From positions 1 to 8,173 of the forward strand of contig CAMLMM010000079.1 of assembly GCA_946481105.1 (NCBI GenBank): 8,173 bases of DNA, given 5' to 3'. The translations under genes and the position numbers were made by a program. Of this stretch, positions 1 to 5,988 are shown in pieces; the first letter of the stretch is position 1; every line of letters begins with the position of its first letter. The notes below the pieces were generated by a model. It had not been told where the DNA came from and did no database searches. It saw nothing but the letters and a program-made list of their open reading frames with translations. The stretch comes from an uncultured Alphaproteobacteria bacterium. GTDB taxonomy: Bacteria > Pseudomonadota > Alphaproteobacteria > Micavibrionales > Micavibrionaceae.

Positions 1-1074
1 GGTCTAGGCATTGAAATCGTCCAGACACTGGTCGAACTGCAACGCTATATCTTCACCGCCGTGAAAGTATCCTGCGACTCCCCTGTCCTGCTTGACCGTT
101 ATCTCGGTGGCGCGATTGAAGTGGATGTTGATGTACTCGCCGATGGCGATGATGTCTATGTCACGGGTGTCATGGAACATATTGAGGAAGCGGGCATTCA
201 CTCCGGCGACTCCGCCTGCGTGCTGCCACCGCACTCGCTCTCCTACAAAACCGTGCGTGAAATTGAGAAACAGGCCGACCAGCTGGCCCGCGCGCTCAAG
301 GTACGCGGCCTGATGAATGTCCAGTTCGCCGTGAAATACAACCCGGATAACGGCGAAAACGAAATCTATATTATCGAAGTAAACCCACGTGCCTCCCGCA
401 CCGTGCCGTTTGTGGCCAAAGCCACCGGAACACCAGTCGCCAAGATTGCCGCGCGTGTCATGGCGGGTGAAAAACTGGCGTCATTCAAGTCCTTGCTAAA
501 AGGCATGACACCAGACCATATCGCGGTAAAGGCTCCTGTATTTCCTTTCTCCCGCTTCCCGGGCGTCGACCCTGTGTTGGGGCCAGAAATGAAATCGACC
601 GGCGAAGTTATCGGCCTCGACCGTGAAATCGGCCATGCCTTTGCCAAGTCACAGATGGGTGCGGGCATAAAACTTCCTATGGCGGGTAAAGTATTCCTGT
701 CGGTGAAGGACTCAGACAAAGAAGGCCTTGTGCCACTCGCCAAAGATCTGGCGCAAATGGGCTTTACGCTCGTGGCCACGGGTGGCACCTGCACCTTCCT
801 GAAAAATGCCGGTTTGAATGTCACACGCATCAATAAGGTCATGGAAGGCCAGCCGCATATCGCCGACGCGCTGATTAACGGAGATATCCAGTTGATTATT
901 AATACGACCAAGGGCTCTCAGACTGTGGTGGATGCGTTCTCCATCCGCCGCCTCGCGCTGATGAACAAAATCCCGTATTACACGCTGCTAACTTCGGCCA
1001 AAGCCGCTATCATGGCGATACGTGCCCTCAAAGCCAAAGACCTGACGGTGGAGCCATTACAGGCGTATTTTTAG
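1..1074 (+). CDS. carB: Carbamoyl-phosphate synthase large subunit, C-terminal third (5' truncated by window edge)
   Basis: The reading frame is open from base 1 to a TAG at 1072-1074, giving 357 residues. CarB makes carbamoyl phosphate from bicarbonate, ammonia (from the CarA glutaminase) and two ATP, feeding pyrimidine and arginine synthesis in the cytosol. Visible are the end of the second ATP-grasp (carbamoyl-phosphate) domain, with [16 protein letters not shown] at residues 58-73 and [13 protein letters not shown] at 125-137, then [18 protein letters not shown] at 186-203. The C-terminal methylglyoxal-synthase-like allosteric domain runs from about 229 to the end, with TGGT at 260-263 and IINTTKG at 299-305. 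The ending LQAYF resembles other alphaproteobacterial CarB. With a family length of about 1,070-1,100 residues, roughly 720-740 residues lie upstream of the window. Two small oddities are seen: GGLG-type sequence at the very start where GGRAM is usual, and a short insertion (NPDNGEN, 115-121) in the loop before the IEVNPR motif. Identification is very secure. Confidence 0.97.
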   Translation, partial: GLGIEIVQTLVELQRYIFTAVKVSCDSPVLLDRYLGGAIEVDVDVLADGDDVYVTGVMEHIEEAGIHSGDSACVLPPHSLSYKTVREIEKQADQLARALKVRGLMNVQFAVKYNPDNGENEIYIIEVNPRASRTVPFVAKATGTPVAKIAARVMAGEKLASFKSLLKGMTPDHIAVKAPVFPFSRFPGVDPVLGPEMKSTGEVIGLDREIGHAFAKSQMGAGIKLPMAGKVFLSVKDSDKEGLVPLAKDLAQMGFTLVATGGTCTFLKNAGLNVTRINKVMEGQPHIADALINGDIQLIINTTKGSQTVVDAFSIRRLALMNKIPYYTLLTSAKAAIMAIRALKAKDLTVEPLQAYF

Positions 1075-1080
1075 GAGAAT

Positions 1081-1425
1081 TTACACGACACACGGACAGC
1101 GTTCGTCGGCATATCTGGGATATGTGTTTACGAAAGCATAAACAAAACCAGCCCGATCTTCTTCATTCAGAAGATTCGCCGACGCACAGTTAAATTCAGC
1201 CAGCATCATCGGGCGAAGATTAGGATTATCAAGAAGACTGCGGGGAATGAAATCATTTCCTGTTCCCTGAGCACTTAGTGCAGGTGGTGTCGTATCATCC
1301 ACAGTTTCAGCCAACAGCCGTGTGGCAACGTTGCAAAAAGCCAAAGAAAGATCGCTATGAATCCAGTTCAGCAAGGCCTCTCCCTGATCACCGTAGGGGT
1401 CATCATTCCTAGGATTATGCGCCAT
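1081..1425 (-). CDS. Unrecognised 114-aa protein, last gene of the podJ-like operon
   Basis: I do not recognise a family. The ATG at 1425-1423 is chosen because GAGG (plus-strand 1435-1438) lies 9 nt upstream and because it gives a short 11-bp overlap with the preceding gene. The frame stays open to 1572, but the extra residues lie inside the upstream gene and look like a shadow. The 114-residue product is soluble, with no signal peptide or membrane segment. It has a hydrophilic N-terminus rich in Asn and Asp (MAHNPRNDDPYGD), then a likely helix (ALLNWIHSDLSLAFCNVATRLLAE, 17-40, in pieces) and a Thr/Pro/Ser linker at 44-52. A second helical stretch follows (68-100), and the protein ends in CPCVV, so four Cys (31, 80, 110, 112) are spread through it. 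It is probably co-transcribed with and translationally coupled to the 124-aa gene. Stop TAA at 1083-1081 faces the carB stop 6 bp away. It could be an orphan of the lineage; reality of the gene is supported by spacing and ribosome site rather than homology. Confidence 0.62.
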   Translation of the reverse strand: MAHNPRNDDPYGDQGEALLNWIHSDLSLAFCNVATRLLAETVDDTTPPALSAQGTGNDFIPRSLLDNPNLRPMMLAEFNCASANLLNEEDRAGFVYAFVNTYPRYADERCPCVV

Positions 1426-1789
1426 AGTATTTTGCCTCACGCAAGGCCACAGGAAACAACATGCCTGGCCGCATATCGCATAATTTTTTGGCAACTTCCT
1501 GATATAGATTGGCTTGCTCCACACCACCCTCCCGCTGCCTGACTGCAATCTCAGCGCGATCGGTATCAGCAAAAACCTCCGTGAGCATAGCCCTCAACCG
1601 CTCTTGCTGCTGCGGCTTTCCATGCAATAAAATTGCAGTCACGGTCTTATCTACTTCGACTGCGTGCTTGAAGTCACGCGCAGCATTTACCATCAACCTG
1701 ATTACGTCCCTTACCTCAAGTCTTGCCGGGTTGTTCTCAGGCGCGTTTGAATCCTCACCAACTAGAAATTCTCTTTTAATCTCCGACAT
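1415..1789 (-). CDS. Unrecognised 124-aa protein, second gene of the podJ-like operon
   Basis: I do not recognise a family. Two consecutive ATG codons occur (1792 and 1789). The second is preferred because GAGG (plus-strand 1796-1799) lies 6 nt before it but only 3 nt before the first. The gene starts 9 bp after the stop of the podJ-like gene and its ribosome site overlaps that stop codon, so the two are almost certainly one transcript with coupled translation. The product has 124 residues and looks cytosolic and mostly helical. It begins with a polar Asn/Glu/Pro-rich lead (about 1-22), followed by a helix around LEVRDVIRLMVNAARDF (24-40), a short hydrophobic stretch TVTAILLHG (49-57), and an Arg/Gln/Glu-rich helical section (58-105). 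A more hydrophobic end contains RPGMLFPVALREA. There is no signal peptide, transmembrane helix or catalytic motif that I can name. Position suggests a partner or a hitch-hiker of the PodJ-like protein, which is inference only. Confidence 0.68.
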   Translation of the reverse strand: MSEIKREFLVGEDSNAPENNPARLEVRDVIRLMVNAARDFKHAVEVDKTVTAILLHGKPQQQERLRAMLTEVFADTDRAEIAVRQREGGVEQANLYQEVAKKLCDMRPGMLFPVALREAKYYGA

Positions 1790-1795
1790 CATATG

Positions 1796-1801
1796 CCTCT
1801 A
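1796..1801 (-). promoter_or_regulatory. Ribosome-binding site overlapping the podJ-like stop codon
   Basis: On the minus strand the sequence reads TAGAGG followed by CATATGATG. TAG is the stop of the podJ-like gene and GAGG shares its last base with it. Spacing is 6 nt to the second ATG (1789) and 3 nt to the first (1792), which decides the start of the 124-aa gene and implies translational coupling. Confidence 0.6.
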
Positions 1802-4138
1802 ATTCTGCGCCTGTGCGGCCAGCATATGAACCAGCAAATCCTCGGTTGGCTTGCCATCGACTGTCATGCCGTTTGATTTTTGATATGACTTGATGGCCTC
1901 ACTGACTTTGGCGGACATTTTACCATCCGGCAGGCCGTCATAGAGATTAAGACGGATAAGCTGCTCCTCGATCTGCGACAACATAGCATTCTGCGTATGG
2001 TCAACTGCGATGGCTTTTGGTTCAAGCAACGATGTCGGCTCTGAAAGCTCGGCAGCATCCGGCGGTGTTGCCGAAGCAGCTTCATTTGACTGCGGCACAG
2101 GGCGCATATTCTTCGCAGGCGGCATTTCCGGTTGACCTTTGTCGTTCAGGAAGGCTGGCTTCTGCTTGGCAACACGTTCGACAATGCGTTTCATATCATC
2201 GTCATTCATGCTGAGTTGCGTTTTCAACTGCGCCAGTGAATTTTTGGCCTCAGGGTTCCCTTTATCGGCCGCCAGTGTGTACCAGAAAATGGCTTCGTCG
2301 GGTTGTGACTCACCCAACAGCCCATTTTCATGCAGCAGCCCCAGATTATAAGCCGCTTCAGTTACACCGCCCTCGGCGGCACGCTGGAAATACATATCGG
2401 CGATCTGCGGGTTGCTCTCGCTTCCGACTCCCTCAATATACGCAATCGCCATATTATACTGCGCTTCCGGATGACCGGCGGCGGCGGCAACACGGTAAAG
2501 CTGAATAGCCTTCGTGAGGTCTTTGTTAACACCCAGTCCCTGATGGTACAGGACCGCGAGATTATACTGCGCGTTGGCAACGCCATTATGCGCGGCTTCG
2601 TCAAACCATTTAATGGCACGGTTATAATTTATTTTTACGCCGCCCTGACCGGAGGTGTAAATAACCGCCATATCATGCTGGGCTTCGGCGTCACCCGCAA
2701 AAGCGCGATGCTCGACGTCTTTCGCCGATTTCGGCAAAGATTTATCAGGGGTGATATGATCTTTGGCTGTTCCGGACCAGCCATCCGCCTTAAAATCGGC
2801 CACAGCCTTATCTTCGGCATCTTGCGCAGCTTCAAACGCCGCCTCTGCATCGGACTTAACGGCTGTCTCAGCTGCAGAATTAACCGCTTGCGTATCTTCT
2901 TCTTTCAGACTGCTGGGTTCGATATTATTTGCCATCGTGGCGATATCCGCCATCAACTGCTCCTGCGTCTTCTCACTGGCGCTGGTTTCAGTTGACGAAT
3001 TGTCCTCAACAGCAGCGGCTGGCTTTTCTTCAACCGTGACTGCAGCTTCAGGCGCCTTGGCACTATTGATCTGTTTGAAGGCAATAACACCACCCACAAT
3101 ACCAAGACAAACAAGCCCGATCAGAACGAGCGTATTGGTGCTCAACCTGCCCGGTTTCTTATTTAACGACGCCGTCAGATCGGCCGCCGGGTTATTGGCA
3201 GCGGCGACATTTTCCGCGGCGGCGCGCGCAACTTTCAGCGTGTCATTACCTGTCCAGGCTGGTGTCTGCGGCAGGTTGGTACGCGCGGCCAGCGCCTGAT
3301 CTGTCAATAATACAAGCGCTTTCGCTTTCAGGGAATCCTGCGTCTGCGTCAGTGTTTCTTCCATGGTTTCGAGTTTATGCAGCAAACGGGCTTTATCCTG
3401 CCCCAGCATTTCAACCCGTTTGGACAATTTAGAACTTTCTGCAATGGCATCTTCGACACGGACAATAGCGCTGCCTGTCGCCGTTTCAATAGAACTCAGT
3501 TTTTCCTGAAGCTTATGCTGCTCGTTTTTGGATGTTTCCAGCAGCTTGACCTGTTCCTGTATCTGGCCTTCCAGCTTGGCCTGATTTGCCTTCAGGGACT
3601 CGATAAACTCTTCACGCTGCTGCAATTGATTTTCCAGCGTGATATAGGCTTTTTCGGTTTTATCGCCGCGCCCTTCCATCTCGGAAATCTGCTTGCGGCA
3701 ATTATCAACTTCCTTCCAGAGTATCTCGCGCTCTTTTTCGCTCTGACGCAGGCGGTCACCCAGATCGGTCAGCAGGCGGACAATCTGCAATTGCTGGATG
3801 GGGCTTTGCGGGGCCTGCAGGGCGGCGGCAGCCTTCGGCATATCATCAAACGACTCAGGCAATTTGGGCGCAGCTTCCATACGGACCTCTGGTTTTTCTT
3901 TTTCGATTTCTTTTTCAGGTTCTTTATTGCGGGGGGATGAGACAACACCGGCCGCACCGCCATTGGAAACGGCACGGTAGGATGTTTCCTGCTCCTGCGC
4001 TCGCTCTTCTCTCTCTTCGTCTTCCGATACCATGGTCGGACGTATGGCTAAGGGGGGGATAACGCCGCCGGATTGGTTTGCGGCACGCCGCATGACCCAG
4101 TCCTGCAAACTGAATTTTTTTCCGCTGATGTCTTCCAT
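1799..4138 (-). CDS. PodJ-like polar scaffold: coiled coil, one transmembrane helix, Sel1 repeats, peptidoglycan-binding domain
   Basis: The ATG at 4138 gives 779 residues. The frame also allows a TTG at 4177 (792 residues); ATG is preferred but its GGTGAG is only 3 nt upstream, so the start is uncertain. Domain order, ATG numbering: a short N-terminal segment (KKFSLQDWVMRRA, 8-20) resembling the start of alphaproteobacterial PodJ-type proteins; an acidic, Pro/Glu-rich linker (about 37-112); a Gln/Glu/Lys/Leu-rich coiled coil (about 115-285); an Ala-rich stretch; one transmembrane helix (LVLIGLVCLGIVGGVIAF, 337-354) after basic KKPGR; an Ala/Glu-rich linker (about 360-465); four Sel1-like repeats (about 475-630, with the recurring pattern A.Y..A..Y..G.G...), plus the start of a fifth; a Pro-rich linker; and a C-terminal peptidoglycan-binding fold (about 716-774, with NLYDGLPDGK and SYQKSNGMTVDG). 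The order matches Caulobacter PodJ, whose cytoplasmic coiled coil recruits polar proteins while its periplasmic part contacts the wall. This protein is about 200 residues shorter, chiefly in the coiled coil. PodJ identity is inferred from architecture; a generic Sel1/peptidoglycan-binding protein is the alternative. Confidence 0.75.
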   Translation of the reverse strand: MEDISGKKFSLQDWVMRRAANQSGGVIPPLAIRPTMVSEDEEREERAQEQETSYRAVSNGGAAGVVSSPRNKEPEKEIEKEKPEVRMEAAPKLPESFDDMPKAAAALQAPQSPIQQLQIVRLLTDLGDRLRQSEKEREILWKEVDNCRKQISEMEGRGDKTEKAYITLENQLQQREEFIESLKANQAKLEGQIQEQVKLLETSKNEQHKLQEKLSSIETATGSAIVRVEDAIAESSKLSKRVEMLGQDKARLLHKLETMEETLTQTQDSLKAKALVLLTDQALAARTNLPQTPAWTGNDTLKVARAAAENVAAANNPAADLTASLNKKPGRLSTNTLVLIGLVCLGIVGGVIAFKQINSAKAPEAAVTVEEKPAAAVEDNSSTETSASEKTQEQLMADIATMANNIEPSSLKEEDTQAVNSAAETAVKSDAEAAFEAAQDAEDKAVADFKADGWSGTAKDHITPDKSLPKSAKDVEHRAFAGDAEAQHDMAVIYTSGQGGVKINYNRAIKWFDEAAHNGVANAQYNLAVLYHQGLGVNKDLTKAIQLYRVAAAAGHPEAQYNMAIAYIEGVGSESNPQIADMYFQRAAEGGVTEAAYNLGLLHENGLLGESQPDEAIFWYTLAADKGNPEAKNSLAQLKTQLSMNDDDMKRIVERVAKQKPAFLNDKGQPEMPPAKNMRPVPQSNEAASATPPDAAELSEPTSLLEPKAIAVDHTQNAMLSQIEEQLIRLNLYDGLPDGKMSAKVSEAIKSYQKSNGMTVDGKPTEDLLVHMLAAQAQN

Positions 4139-4179
4139 GGGCTCACCATAATCATTTTGTATAATCCTTCCAAGCAAAA

Positions 4180-4222
4180 CCTTGGCTTGAATGCGTGTTT
4201 TCCACAGGTCTTGCCTTGGCTT
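4180..4222. repeat. 9-bp direct repeat CCTTGGCTT, two copies
   Basis: Exact copies lie at 4180-4188 and 4214-4222, 34 bp from start to start, flanking the DnaA-box-like site. The first copy also forms a short inverted pair with CCAAG at 4170-4174 (loop of 6). They might be binding sites for a regulator, but two short copies can arise by chance. Confidence 0.4.
4198..4206 (+). promoter_or_regulatory. DnaA-box-like sequence TTTTCCACA
   Basis: This differs from the DnaA consensus TTATCCACA at one base (third position). DnaA is known to activate podJ transcription in Caulobacter, which makes a site upstream of a podJ-like gene plausible, but a single near-match is weak evidence. Confidence 0.3.
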
Positions 4223-4242
4223 TTTGACAGAAATCTGTCAAA
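4223..4242. promoter_or_regulatory. Perfect 20-bp inverted repeat (9-bp arms, 2-bp centre), probable operator
   Basis: The arm TTTGACAGA at 4223-4231 is matched exactly by its reverse complement TCTGTCAAA at 4234-4242 around a central AA. No T-run or GC-rich stem is present, so it is not an intrinsic terminator. Its place between divergent starts (35 bp before the chpT ATG and 85-105 bp from the podJ-like start) fits a binding site for a dimeric regulator acting on one or both promoters. Each arm includes TTGACA, so the protein, if any, could occlude a -35 element. The regulator is unknown. Confidence 0.6.
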
Positions 4243-4276
4243 TTTAAGCAATTAACGAATCAGGAGCTTTTCAGCT

Positions 4277-4939
4277 ATGTCATTGAAATCAGAAGAAATA
4301 ATGACTCTTTTGGAACTTCTATCTTCCCGCATCTGCCATGATCTGGTTTCCCCAGTCGGCGCGATCAATAACGGGCTGGAGTTTATGGAAGATGCAACGG
4401 ATGATCCGGATGCTTTGAAAGACGCGACTGAGCTAATTACCCATAGCGCCAATTCCGCCAGCGCGCGCCTGATGGCATTTCGCCTGGTATATGGTGCTGG
4501 TGGGACGGATGGAAATATTAAGCCGGAAGATATTCAACGGGCCTTTGGCAATCTAATACGCAGCGACGGGAAAGTCCGTCAAAGCTGGGATCCTTTTGGG
4601 CCTCTGGGCATTTCTGCCTCAACGCGCGGTTTCTGCAAGACACTTATGGGAGTCCTCATCCTCGCGCAGGAATGCCTGGTCAAAGGCGGAACAGTTTATG
4701 TCGACCCCGGCAAGGGTGCGGAAACTTTAGTCAAGGCCGAAGGCACGGGTGCCGTTGTCCGCGATCAGGTGGAAGACGCGCTGAAAGGCACCCTGTCGCC
4801 CGGCAATCTCGACCCCCGCCTCGTTCACCCATATGTTCTGGGCCTGATTGGCCGCACCTACGGGTTTGAAATAAATTGCAAAGACAAATCTGATGGCAGC
4901 ATCACCTGGTCATTGACTCAAACAACCAGCCCAGCATGA
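4277..4939 (+). CDS. chpT: ChpT-type histidine phosphotransferase
   Basis: ChpT is the cytosolic phosphotransfer protein that takes phosphate from the hybrid kinase CckA and passes it to the response regulators CtrA and CpdR, linking replication, division and polarity in Alphaproteobacteria. The 220-residue product has the expected size. The dimerisation and histidine helix begins near residue 8, and the phospho-accepting His is His21 in SRICHDLVSPVGAINNGLE (17-35). The second helix contains HSANSASARLMAFRLVYGA (56-74), typical of the four-helix bundle. From about 80 the protein folds as a degenerate kinase-like ATPase domain without visible N, G1 or G2 nucleotide-binding boxes, as in the family. 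The ATG at 4277 has AGGAG at 4262-4266, 10 nt upstream. It is first in a probable operon, with its stop overlapping the next start (ATGA, 4936-4939), and it is divergent from the podJ-like gene. Family assignment rests on the His motif, length and second helix. Confidence 0.88.
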   Translation: MSLKSEEIMTLLELLSSRICHDLVSPVGAINNGLEFMEDATDDPDALKDATELITHSANSASARLMAFRLVYGAGGTDGNIKPEDIQRAFGNLIRSDGKVRQSWDPFGPLGISASTRGFCKTLMGVLILAQECLVKGGTVYVDPGKGAETLVKAEGTGAVVRDQVEDALKGTLSPGNLDPRLVHPYVLGLIGRTYGFEINCKDKSDGSITWSLTQTTSPA

Positions 4940-5976
4940 CCGACGATATTTCATCCTTGATATACCAGCCGCGATTTGTCCCGCCCGAAGGGTGGGACTG
5001 GAGCTTCCGAACCTTGCGCGGGATTAAAATCCGCTACGGACAAGTGCGTTCACGGAAGGTATATAAGGCTGTTGCGGTTATGTTTCAGGGGCTCGGCGAT
5101 TTTGGCGAACAGTATTTTGAACTGGTCCGCGATTTGGATGCCCGCGATATCAAACTGATTATCATTGACTTGCCAGGCCAGGGCGGCTCAGGCCGCTATT
5201 TAAAAAACCCACATAAACGTCACTCCGCCGGTTTTGATGAGCTTCTGGCCGATCTGCACAACATTGTTGATGATGTCGTTCTGTCGGCGGCGGTCGACAT
5301 GGAAGATAACCATAAACGCCTGCCGATTGTACTGCTTGCGCATTCCATGGGTGGCCATCTGGCCCTGCGTTATTTGAAGGAATATAATAAGTCGTCGCGC
5401 GGACTGCCGATTTTTACGGCCGCGGCTATGGTCGCCCCGATGATTGCCATCAAAGCTGTCGAATCCTTTCCTAAAATCCTCGCTCCCTGGATTGTACGTT
5501 TTCTAGCCTTACGCCCAGGTGCCTATATCCCTGGCGGTGCCGACTGGTCGGAAAATTACCGCATGCGTCCGCACCTGAATTACACTTTGTCCAGCGATCC
5601 CGAGCGCGGCAATCTGCACAAAGCTTTTTTCAAACATCCAGGGCACCAGCATCTGGTGATCGGCAGCCCTACAACCAAATGGCTGGCTGATGCGGAGAAA
5701 TCCTGCCGTATTCTTAACAATCCGGAATATCTGTCCGGGATTAACACGCCTGTTCTCATGGCCATTGCCGGGAATGATATTCTGGTCAGTAACGACGCCA
5801 TCCGCGAAGCAGCAAAACATCTGCCCAAGGCCGAATTACTGGAAATCCCTGCTGCGCACCATGAAATATTAATGGAAACTGATGAATTAAGGGGCTTGTT
5901 TCTTGACCGCTTCTTTACTTTTATCAATGAGAATGTATTAATGAAGCCAAATAACGGTAAAATCTATATCCAATAG
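4936..5976 (+). CDS. PldB-like lysophospholipase, alpha/beta hydrolase
   Basis: The 346-residue protein belongs to the alpha/beta hydrolase superfamily, closest in my judgement to lysophospholipase L2 (PldB) and monoacylglycerol lipases, which release a fatty acid from lysophospholipids or monoglycerides. The strand-turn FQGLGDFGEQY (50-60) supplies the oxyanion loop, followed by IIIDLPGQGGSG (75-86). The nucleophile elbow is AHSMGG with Ser137; alanine replaces the first glycine of GxSxG, as I recall for E. coli PldB. APMIAI (167-172) also matches that group. The likely acid is Asp281 in AGNDILVS, and the base is His309 in AAHHEIL. No signal peptide or membrane helix is present, so a cytosolic or membrane-peripheral location is expected. 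There is no Shine-Dalgarno before the ATG at 4936. Translation is probably coupled to chpT through the ATGA overlap. The substrate is not certain; a general esterase is possible. Confidence 0.85.
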   Translation: MTDDISSLIYQPRFVPPEGWDWSFRTLRGIKIRYGQVRSRKVYKAVAVMFQGLGDFGEQYFELVRDLDARDIKLIIIDLPGQGGSGRYLKNPHKRHSAGFDELLADLHNIVDDVVLSAAVDMEDNHKRLPIVLLAHSMGGHLALRYLKEYNKSSRGLPIFTAAAMVAPMIAIKAVESFPKILAPWIVRFLALRPGAYIPGGADWSENYRMRPHLNYTLSSDPERGNLHKAFFKHPGHQHLVIGSPTTKWLADAEKSCRILNNPEYLSGINTPVLMAIAGNDILVSNDAIREAAKHLPKAELLEIPAAHHEILMETDELRGLFLDRFFTFINENVLMKPNNGKIYIQ

Positions 5977-5977
5977 C

Positions 5978-5981
5978 GGAG
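5978..5981 (+). promoter_or_regulatory. Ribosome-binding site of the 76-aa gene
   Basis: GGAG lies just after the TAG of the lysophospholipase gene (5974-5976) and 7 nt before the ATG at 5989. This supports the small gene as real and part of the same transcript. Confidence 0.6.
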
Positions 5982-5988
5982 ACTACAC

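Larger units (their letters stand above)
4139..4276. promoter_or_regulatory. Divergent control region between the podJ-like gene and chpT
   Basis: This is the only substantial non-coding stretch, and it must carry the promoters for both flanking operons. It contains a perfect inverted repeat (4223-4242), a 9-bp direct repeat CCTTGGCTT (4180-4188 and 4214-4222), a DnaA-box-like TTTTCCACA (4198-4206), two TTAA half-sites (4244-4247 and 4252-4255) and one GANTC site (4257-4261). TTGACA, the classical -35 hexamer, is present on both strands inside the inverted repeat, but I find no convincing -10 hexamer at 16-18 bp from either copy. TATACA on the minus strand (4158-4163) is a weak -10 candidate for the podJ-like gene without a good -35. 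If the TTG at 4177 is the true podJ-like start, the region shrinks to 4178-4276. Confidence 0.7.

Noticed and set aside
366..911. 181-codon minus-strand frame opposite carB
   Set aside because: It lies wholly inside the strongly conserved carB coding sequence and resembles no family I know.
1081..1095. C-terminal CPCVV of the 114-aa protein as a prenylation or lipid motif
   Set aside because: The cysteine is not at the position required for a CaaX box and such processing is not expected in bacteria.
1426..1572. N-terminal extension of the 114-aa gene to 1572
   Set aside because: It would overlap most of the 3' half of the 124-aa gene; the ATG at 1425 has a good ribosome site and the extension looks like out-of-frame sequence.
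2478..2492. GGC triplet run as a simple-sequence repeat
   Set aside because: It encodes an ordinary Ala-rich helix within a Sel1 repeat and is too short to suggest slippage-based variation.
2330..2995. 221-codon open frame on the plus strand inside the podJ-like gene
   Set aside because: It is antisense to a gene with clear Sel1 repeats and a transmembrane helix; the composition is explained by complementing that gene and no ribosome site or family is evident.
3377..3940. 187-codon Phe/Leu-rich plus-strand frame opposite the coiled coil
   Set aside because: The long phenylalanine and leucine runs are the complement of Glu/Lys/Gln codons in the coiled coil, so apparent membrane segments are an artefact.
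4223..4242. Inverted repeat as an intrinsic terminator
   Set aside because: The stem is AT-rich at the ends, has a 2-bp centre, no T-run on either side, and sits between divergent starts where no terminator is needed.
4048..4251. 67-codon minus-strand frame across the control region, with an AAGGA before an ATG at 4155
   Set aside because: It is out of frame with the podJ-like gene and enters its N-terminal coding part; the peptide shows no recognisable character.
4244..4256. Full CtrA binding site
   Set aside because: The two TTAA half-sites are separated by 4 bases, not the 7 of the established motif, so it is reported only as half-sites.
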